Part shown: positions 6,672-10,519 of the stretch, piece by piece
Numbering within the stretch: position 1 is the stretch's first letter
Layout of the letters: every line of letters starts with the position of its first letter
DNA from: Burkholderiales bacterium
GTDB lineage: Bacteria > Pseudomonadota > Gammaproteobacteria > Burkholderiales > SG8-39
DNA length: 10,519 bases
Direction of reading: 5' to 3'
NCBI GenBank assembly: GCA_025929745.1
Contig: JAICPQ010000077.1
Location: 1-10,519, forward strand
Notes under the pieces: model-generated
The model's database searches: none
Told to the model about the DNA's origin: nothing
Seen by the model: the letters and a program-made list of their open reading frames with translations, nothing else
Translations under genes and position numbers: made by a program

Positions 6672-6727
6672 AGAAATTGGGGTCAGACCCCAATTTCTTT
6701 AGCGAGCTCTGACCCCGGTTTTTCTTA
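6665..6727. repeat. REP-like palindromic element with GGGGTCAGA units
   Basis: A perfect 19-bp inverted repeat (6665-6683 and 6687-6705, loop CAG) is followed by a third, inverted, imperfect copy of the same unit. GGGGTCAGA at 6679-6687 is mirrored by TCTGACCCC at 6708-6716, and the A/T-rich flanks (AAAGAAATT versus GGTTTTTCTT) also correspond. Units of the form GGGGTCAGA/TCTGACCCC beside short A/T tracts recall, from memory, interspersed palindromes in environmental proteobacteria that are mobilised by REP-associated tyrosine transposases (RAYT). No transposase is in the window. The left arm includes the TAA of the regulator gene, so the element abuts or entered its 3' end. Confidence 0.7.
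6679..6726 (+). terminator. Possible intrinsic terminator formed by the REP-like element
   Basis: GGGGTCAGA (6679-6687) can pair with TCTGACCCC (6708-6716), extended by wobble pairs, and is followed by GGTTTTTCTT. A GC-rich stem plus a T-rich tract resembles a Rho-independent terminator for the kinase-regulator operon. The competing 19-bp hairpin (6665-6705) lacks an adjacent T-run and may form first, so termination is uncertain. Confidence 0.35.
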
Positions 6728-6765
6728 GTTTCAAGTGATACACGGGCGAAATCGATAGACAACAC

Positions 6766-6787
6766 GGCGCCATCAATCTGGCGCCAT
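6766..6787 (+). promoter_or_regulatory. GGCGCC hairpin / GGCGCCAT direct repeat at the start of the efflux operon
   Basis: GGCGCC at 6766-6771 and 6780-6785 can form a 6-bp stem with an 8-nt loop ending one base before the ATG at 6786. The same sequence also makes an 8-bp direct repeat, GGCGCCAT, at 6766-6773 and 6780-6787 (14-bp period). No Shine-Dalgarno is visible here, so the structure may limit translation or mark an operator. The 38 bases between the REP-like element and this site (6728-6765) show no convincing promoter by eye. Confidence 0.4.
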
Positions 6788-8168
6788 GAAAAAACTAGCT
6801 CTCGCCGTAACCCTGGCCGTGGCTGGCTGCTCGATCGGCAGCCGGGCGCCCCTTGCCCTACAACCCGAAATGACGCAGCTCGCGCCGAGCAAGACCGCGC
6901 GCCTGGAAGCGGTGTCCATCGAGCGCTGGTGGACCGTCTTCGACGACCCGGCGCTCGAGCGGCTGATCGACGAGTCGCTCGCGCACAACGCAGACCTCGA
7001 GTCCGCGGCCGCGCGCGTGCGCGAGGCGCAGGCGAGCCTGCGGGTGGTGCGCGCCGCGGAGCTTCCGACCTTGGACGCCAAGGCAAGCAGCACGCGGCTG
7101 CACGAGCGCGACACCTTCTCGAAGCACCGGGTGACCTTCGAAGCCGGTTACGAAGCCGACCTGTGGGGCAAGCTCTCCTCGAGCACCGCCGCGGCGCGTC
7201 ATGCGCTGCTCGCGACCGAATGGGCGCGCGCCTCGTTCGAATGGAGCCTGACCGCGGCAGTGGCGGAAGCCTATTTCGAGCTCGCGGCCGTCGAGCGCCA
7301 GATCGCGATCAGCGCGGCGGTGCGCGAGAGCCGGCTCAGCACCGTGATGCTGCGCCAGCGCGAGCATGCGGTCGGAGCCGGCACCGAGCTTGACCTGCGC
7401 CGCGCCGAAGCCGAGCTCGCCTCCACCGACACCACGCTTGCCGCGCTCGGCCGCACCAAGACGGCGCTGGAGCACGCCCTCAACCTTCTCACCGGCCGCA
7501 GTCCCGCCGAGATCGCGCACCTCGGTTTCACCACTTCGCCGCTTTCGGAGGCGCAAGCTTTCAGGACCGTGCTGCCGCAAGGCACGGCTGCCGACCTCCT
7601 GGTGCGCCGCCCGGACGTGCGACAGGCCGAGGCCGAGCTCGCGGCGGCGAACGCGAGCATCGATGCCGCGCGCGCAGCGACCCTGCCCTCGCTGCGGCTC
7701 ACCGGCAGCATCGGCAGCGACGCACGGTCAGTGTCGGATCTTTTCAGCGGACCGGCGGCGATCTGGTCGCTCGGCGCTTCGCTCGCGCAGCCGCTTTTCG
7801 ACGGCGGTCGCCTGCGCGCGCGAGTTGGCGAAGAGCAGGCGCGCGGCGAACAATCCTTGTCCAACTACCGAAAAGTGGTCGCCACGGCGGTCGCCGATCT
7901 GCGCGAGGCCTATGCCAATCTCGACCTCACCGAGCAGGCCTTCATCGCCGAGCGCAATCGCGTCGTCTCCCTCTCGCGCGCGCACGACCTCGCGCAGCGC
8001 GGCCACGGTGCCGGCGCGCTCGGCTACCTCGATCTTCTCGACGCGGAACGCAATCTCTACAACGCGCAGCTGCAGCAGGTGAGCGCGTACCGCGACCAAC
8101 TCATCGGCCAGGTGTCGGCATTCAGGGCGCTTGGCGGCGGCTATTCCCCTAACCGGAGCTCCTCATGA
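6786..8168 (+). CDS. RND efflux outer-membrane factor, NodT/OprM-type lipoprotein
   Basis: This 460-residue TolC-like outer-membrane channel would form the exit duct of the tripartite pump encoded with it. It opens with a lipoprotein signal, MKKLALAVTLAVAGC, and lipidated Cys15 (lipobox VAGC). Two outer-membrane efflux (OEP) repeats follow at about residues 48-235 and 260-450. Family signatures include WWTVFDDPALERLIDESLAHN near the N terminus, the segment ADLLVRRPDVRQAEAELAAA, and SLAQPLFDGGRL. Length and layout fit the NodT family of RND outer-membrane factors. The signal peptide fixes the start, although no ribosome binding site is seen before it. The stop overlaps the adaptor gene start in ATGA. 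Placing the outer-membrane factor first is less common than adaptor-pump-channel order. The substrate is not inferable. Confidence 0.92.
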   Translation: MKKLALAVTLAVAGCSIGSRAPLALQPEMTQLAPSKTARLEAVSIERWWTVFDDPALERLIDESLAHNADLESAAARVREAQASLRVVRAAELPTLDAKASSTRLHERDTFSKHRVTFEAGYEADLWGKLSSSTAAARHALLATEWARASFEWSLTAAVAEAYFELAAVERQIAISAAVRESRLSTVMLRQREHAVGAGTELDLRRAEAELASTDTTLAALGRTKTALEHALNLLTGRSPAEIAHLGFTTSPLSEAQAFRTVLPQGTAADLLVRRPDVRQAEAELAAANASIDAARAATLPSLRLTGSIGSDARSVSDLFSGPAAIWSLGASLAQPLFDGGRLRARVGEEQARGEQSLSNYRKVVATAVADLREAYANLDLTEQAFIAERNRVVSLSRAHDLAQRGHGAGALGYLDLLDAERNLYNAQLQQVSAYRDQLIGQVSAFRALGGGYSPNRSSS

Positions 8169-9247
8169 AGAAGTCCATCCTCGTCATATCCATCGGCGCC
8201 ATCGTGAGCGGCGTGAGCGTCTTCGCCCTGTATAGCGGCGAGCCCAAGGCCGCGCAGAAACCGGCCGGCCCGGTGCCCAGCGTCACCGTCGGACTGGTCG
8301 CTCCCGAAGCGACCAACTTCGCCAAGACCATCGCAGCGACCGGCAGCGTCCACGCGCGCGACGAGCTCATCATCGGCTCTGACGCCTCCGGTGTGCGGCT
8401 GCTGGAGGTGCTGGTTGACGTGGGCAGCTCCGTGCGCAAGGGTCAGCTCCTCGCGCGCGCCGACGATGCTCAGCTCCAGGCGCAGCACGCGCAGCAGGCC
8501 GCCACGGTCAAGCAGGCGCGGGCCGAGTACGCGCAGGCGCTCGCGAATCAGGAGCGCGCAGAGCGCCTGGTCGGGTTTTTCAGCGAGGAGACCATCGAGA
8601 CGCGGCGCACGTCGGCGGCCACTGCCGCGGCCAAGGTCGAGCTCGCGATCGCGCAGCTCGCCGAGCTCCAGGTACGCATCAACCAAACCCGGGTCTACGC
8701 GCCGAGCAGCGGCGTCATCTCCAGGAAAACGGCCACCGTCGGCGCCGTAGTACAGCCCGGCAACGAGTTGTTCCGGTTGATGCGCGACGCAGAGCTCGAG
8801 TGGCGCGCGGAGCTGCCGAGCCACTCGCTTGCGCAAATCCAGACCGGCGCGGTGGCGCGCATCGTGCTCGACAACGGCGACGCGGTGCATTCGGTCGTGC
8901 GCCTGGTGGCGCCGACTATGGATAGCGCCACGCGGAACGGCGTCGTCTATGTAGCTTTGCCGCGGGGAACCGCCCTGAAGCCCGGTGCGCACGCACGCGG
9001 CGAGATCCTCATCGAGCAGGCCGAAGGTCTCTCGATCCCCGAGTCGGCGCTCGTCACGCGCGACGGCAACGCGTTCGTCTTTACGCTCGATGGAGAAAAA
9101 GCGCGCCTCACGCCGGTCGTGCCCGGCGCGCGCCAGCGCGGCCGCGTGGAGATCCGCGCCGGCCTGCAATCGCAGGACCGCGTCATCGGCGCGGGCGCCG
9201 GCTTCGTCAAGGACGGCGATCTCGTCAGAATCGGAGGCAAATCGTGA
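8165..9247 (+). CDS. RND efflux periplasmic adaptor (membrane fusion protein, HlyD/AcrA family)
   Basis: This 360-residue adaptor would bridge the inner-membrane pump and the outer-membrane channel in the periplasm. Residues 1-24 form a signal or membrane anchor without a lipobox Cys, so it is probably anchored by the uncleaved helix, or secreted. The first lipoyl half-motif (SGVRLLEVLVDVGSSVRKGQ, about 75-95) is followed by an Ala/Gln-rich alpha-helical hairpin (about 105-173), the second lipoyl half VYAPSSGVISRKTATVGAVV (about 176-195), a beta-barrel domain, and a membrane-proximal domain ending near residue 355. It is short for AcrA-type adaptors but typical of many HAE1-associated ones. 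A GGAG six bases before the ATG supports the start. It overlaps the channel gene upstream (ATGA) and the pump gene downstream (GTGA). Confidence 0.93.
   Translation: MKKSILVISIGAIVSGVSVFALYSGEPKAAQKPAGPVPSVTVGLVAPEATNFAKTIAATGSVHARDELIIGSDASGVRLLEVLVDVGSSVRKGQLLARADDAQLQAQHAQQAATVKQARAEYAQALANQERAERLVGFFSEETIETRRTSAATAAAKVELAIAQLAELQVRINQTRVYAPSSGVISRKTATVGAVVQPGNELFRLMRDAELEWRAELPSHSLAQIQTGAVARIVLDNGDAVHSVVRLVAPTMDSATRNGVVYVALPRGTALKPGAHARGEILIEQAEGLSIPESALVTRDGNAFVFTLDGEKARLTPVVPGARQRGRVEIRAGLQSQDRVIGAGAGFVKDGDLVRIGGKS
9233..9237 (+). promoter_or_regulatory. Ribosome binding site deciding the GTG start of the RND pump
   Basis: GGAGG lies six bases upstream of GTG 9244, inside the end of the adaptor gene. 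It supports GTG as the start codon and shows the pump has its own initiation site as well as the 4-nt overlap. Confidence 0.8.
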
Positions 9248-10519
9248 TTCAGAACATTTCCGCGGCATCGATCCGCAAGCCGATTCCGGCGATCGTCCTC
9301 TTCATCCTGCTCACGTTCGCGGGGATGCTCGGCTTCAAGAAGCTTGGCATCAACCAGTTCCCGGACGTCGACATCCCCTACGTCACAGTCAGCGTCACCG
9401 ACACGGGCGCCGCGCCGGCGGAGATGGAAACGCAGGTGACGCGGATCATCGAGAACTCGGTCGCCACGGTCGGCGACGTCGTGCACATCATGTCCACGGT
9501 GTCCGACGGCGTCTCGACCACGACCGTGGAATTCGTGTTCGGCAAGGACATCGACCGCGCGGTGACCGATGTGCGCGACGCGGTGACCCGCGTGAAAAGC
9601 GAGCTTCCGGGCAGCGCGAACGAGCCGGTGATCACGCGCTCGACGACCACCGGCGGGCCGATGCTCACCTATACAGTCAAGGCGAGCGGCAAGACGGCCA
9701 CCGAGCTTTCCTGGTTCGTCGATAACGACATCTCGAAGACGCTCCTCACCATCCCCGGCGTCGGCCAGGTGAAGCGCGTGGGCGGCGTCGACCGCGAAAT
9801 CGCGGTCACGCTGAAGCCCGAACGGCTCGCGGCGTACGGCATTACCGCCGCCGAAGTAAGCCGTCAGCTGAAAAGCACGAACCAGGACATGCCGGGCGGC
9901 AAGGCGACCGTGGGACGCATGGAGCAAAGCATCCGCACGCTGGGCGCCGCGCAGACTGTGGCGACGCTGCGCGACATGCAGATCACGCTGCGCGACGGCC
10001 GCGCGGTGCGCCTGTCGGACCTCGGCTCGGTCGAGGATTCGTTCGCCGAGCCGACGCAGGACGCCTACGTGAACGGCGAGCGCGTGGTCGCCTTTCAGGT
10101 GCTGCGCGCCGTGGGATCCTCTTCCGTGGACGTGGCGAAGAAAGTCGAAGCCGCGATCGCCAAGCTCTCCGAGGAACACAAAGCCTTTGAGATCAAGTTG
10201 TTCACGTCCACCGTCGATTTCACGCTCGAGTCCTACTGGGCATCGGTGGAAGCGCTGTGGCTCGGCGCCCTCCTCGCCGTGGTGGTGGTGTTCTTCTTCC
10301 TGCGCGACTGGCGCGCGACCTTGATCTCGGCGATCGCGATGCCGCTCTCGGTGATCCCGACCTTCTATTTCATGTCGTGGCTCGGCTTCACGCTGAATCT
10401 CATCACGCTGCTCGGTCTATCACTCGTAGTCGGCATCCTGGTCGACGACGCGATCGTGGAAGTCGAGAACATCGTGCGCCATATCCGCATGGGCAAGACC
10501 CCGATGCAGGCGGCGCTCG
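9244..10519 (+). CDS. RND multidrug efflux pump, inner-membrane permease (HAE1 family), 3' truncated by window edge
   Basis: This is a proton-driven inner-membrane transporter of the AcrB/MexB superfamily; the window holds the first 425 codons of an expected 1000 or more. The start is GTG 9244, overlapping the adaptor stop (GTGA). TM1 is at about 13-30 (PIPAIVLFILLTFAGMLGF). The porter-domain entry INQFPDVDIPYVTVSV is followed by METQVTRIIENSVATVGDV, both typical of HAE1 pumps. TM2-TM4 occupy about 338-410, ending in GILVDDAIVEVENIVRHI, where Asp401-Asp402 equal the proton-relay aspartates of AcrB TM4 (Asp407-Asp408). These residues favour an active HAE1 pump over a heavy-metal (CusA-type) or SecDF-type member. 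Drugs, aromatics or solvents are possible substrates, but this is inference. The gene continues beyond the right edge. Confidence 0.94.
   Translation, partial: MIQNISAASIRKPIPAIVLFILLTFAGMLGFKKLGINQFPDVDIPYVTVSVTDTGAAPAEMETQVTRIIENSVATVGDVVHIMSTVSDGVSTTTVEFVFGKDIDRAVTDVRDAVTRVKSELPGSANEPVITRSTTTGGPMLTYTVKASGKTATELSWFVDNDISKTLLTIPGVGQVKRVGGVDREIAVTLKPERLAAYGITAAEVSRQLKSTNQDMPGGKATVGRMEQSIRTLGAAQTVATLRDMQITLRDGRAVRLSDLGSVEDSFAEPTQDAYVNGERVVAFQVLRAVGSSSVDVAKKVEAAIAKLSEEHKAFEIKLFTSTVDFTLESYWASVEALWLGALLAVVVVFFFLRDWRATLISAIAMPLSVIPTFYFMSWLGFTLNLITLLGLSLVVGILVDDAIVEVENIVRHIRMGKTPMQAAL

Noticed and set aside
8141..10179. Two long minus-strand ORFs (375 and 410 codons) opposite the adaptor and pump genes
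   Set aside because: They are antisense to well-supported RND genes, show no family motifs, and have shadow-like composition.
1..10519. CRISPR array, tRNA, rRNA, or intact insertion sequence
   Set aside because: No regularly spaced repeats, no tRNA-like cloverleaf noticed and no transposase reading frame; the only mobile-type signal is the short palindrome at 6665-6727.

Overview
The window is GC-rich, densely coding DNA from a Gram-negative bacterium. It carries diderm-specific genes: an outer-membrane efflux lipoprotein, an RND pump and a second lipoprotein. LigJ-type aromatic catabolism, OmpR-family signalling and the high GC suggest a soil or water proteobacterium, probably beta. That placement is inference from gene content; no taxonomic marker is present.

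Layout. (1) Positions 1-2288, minus strand: a three-gene operon read right to left. It encodes a DUF1080 (3-keto-disaccharide hydrolase-like) lipoprotein, a multi-pass membrane protein resembling the YdjM/DUF457 putative hydrolases, and 4-oxalomesaconate hydratase LigJ of the protocatechuate 4,5-cleavage pathway. LigJ reaches the left edge with its stop just outside. (2) Positions 2289-2504: a divergent control region with an 11-bp direct repeat. (3) Positions 2375-6671, plus strand: a signalling operon with a possible 46-codon ORF, an 88-residue shortened receiver-like protein, a 1066-residue membrane hybrid histidine kinase (periplasmic sensor, three PAS domains, kinase core, C-terminal receiver), and an OmpR-family response regulator. 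(4) Positions 6665-6785: a palindromic REP-like element whose left arm contains the regulator's stop codon, then a short leader with a GGCGCC hairpin. (5) Positions 6786-10519, plus strand: a tripartite RND efflux operon in the order outer-membrane factor, periplasmic adaptor, inner-membrane pump. The pump is cut by the right edge.

How the genes may work together: the kinase and OmpR regulator look like a cognate pair with a second, degenerate receiver as accessory. Because the efflux operon follows in the same direction, the regulator is a reasonable candidate to control it, but no operator proves this. The minus-strand operon links an aromatic ring-cleavage step to envelope proteins of unknown role. 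Four of the junctions between the larger genes are tight 4-nt ATGA or GTGA overlaps, which points to translational coupling.

The most unusual items are the receiver that appears to have lost its beta4-alpha4-beta5 segment beside a hybrid kinase, and the REP-like palindrome fused to the regulator's 3' end.
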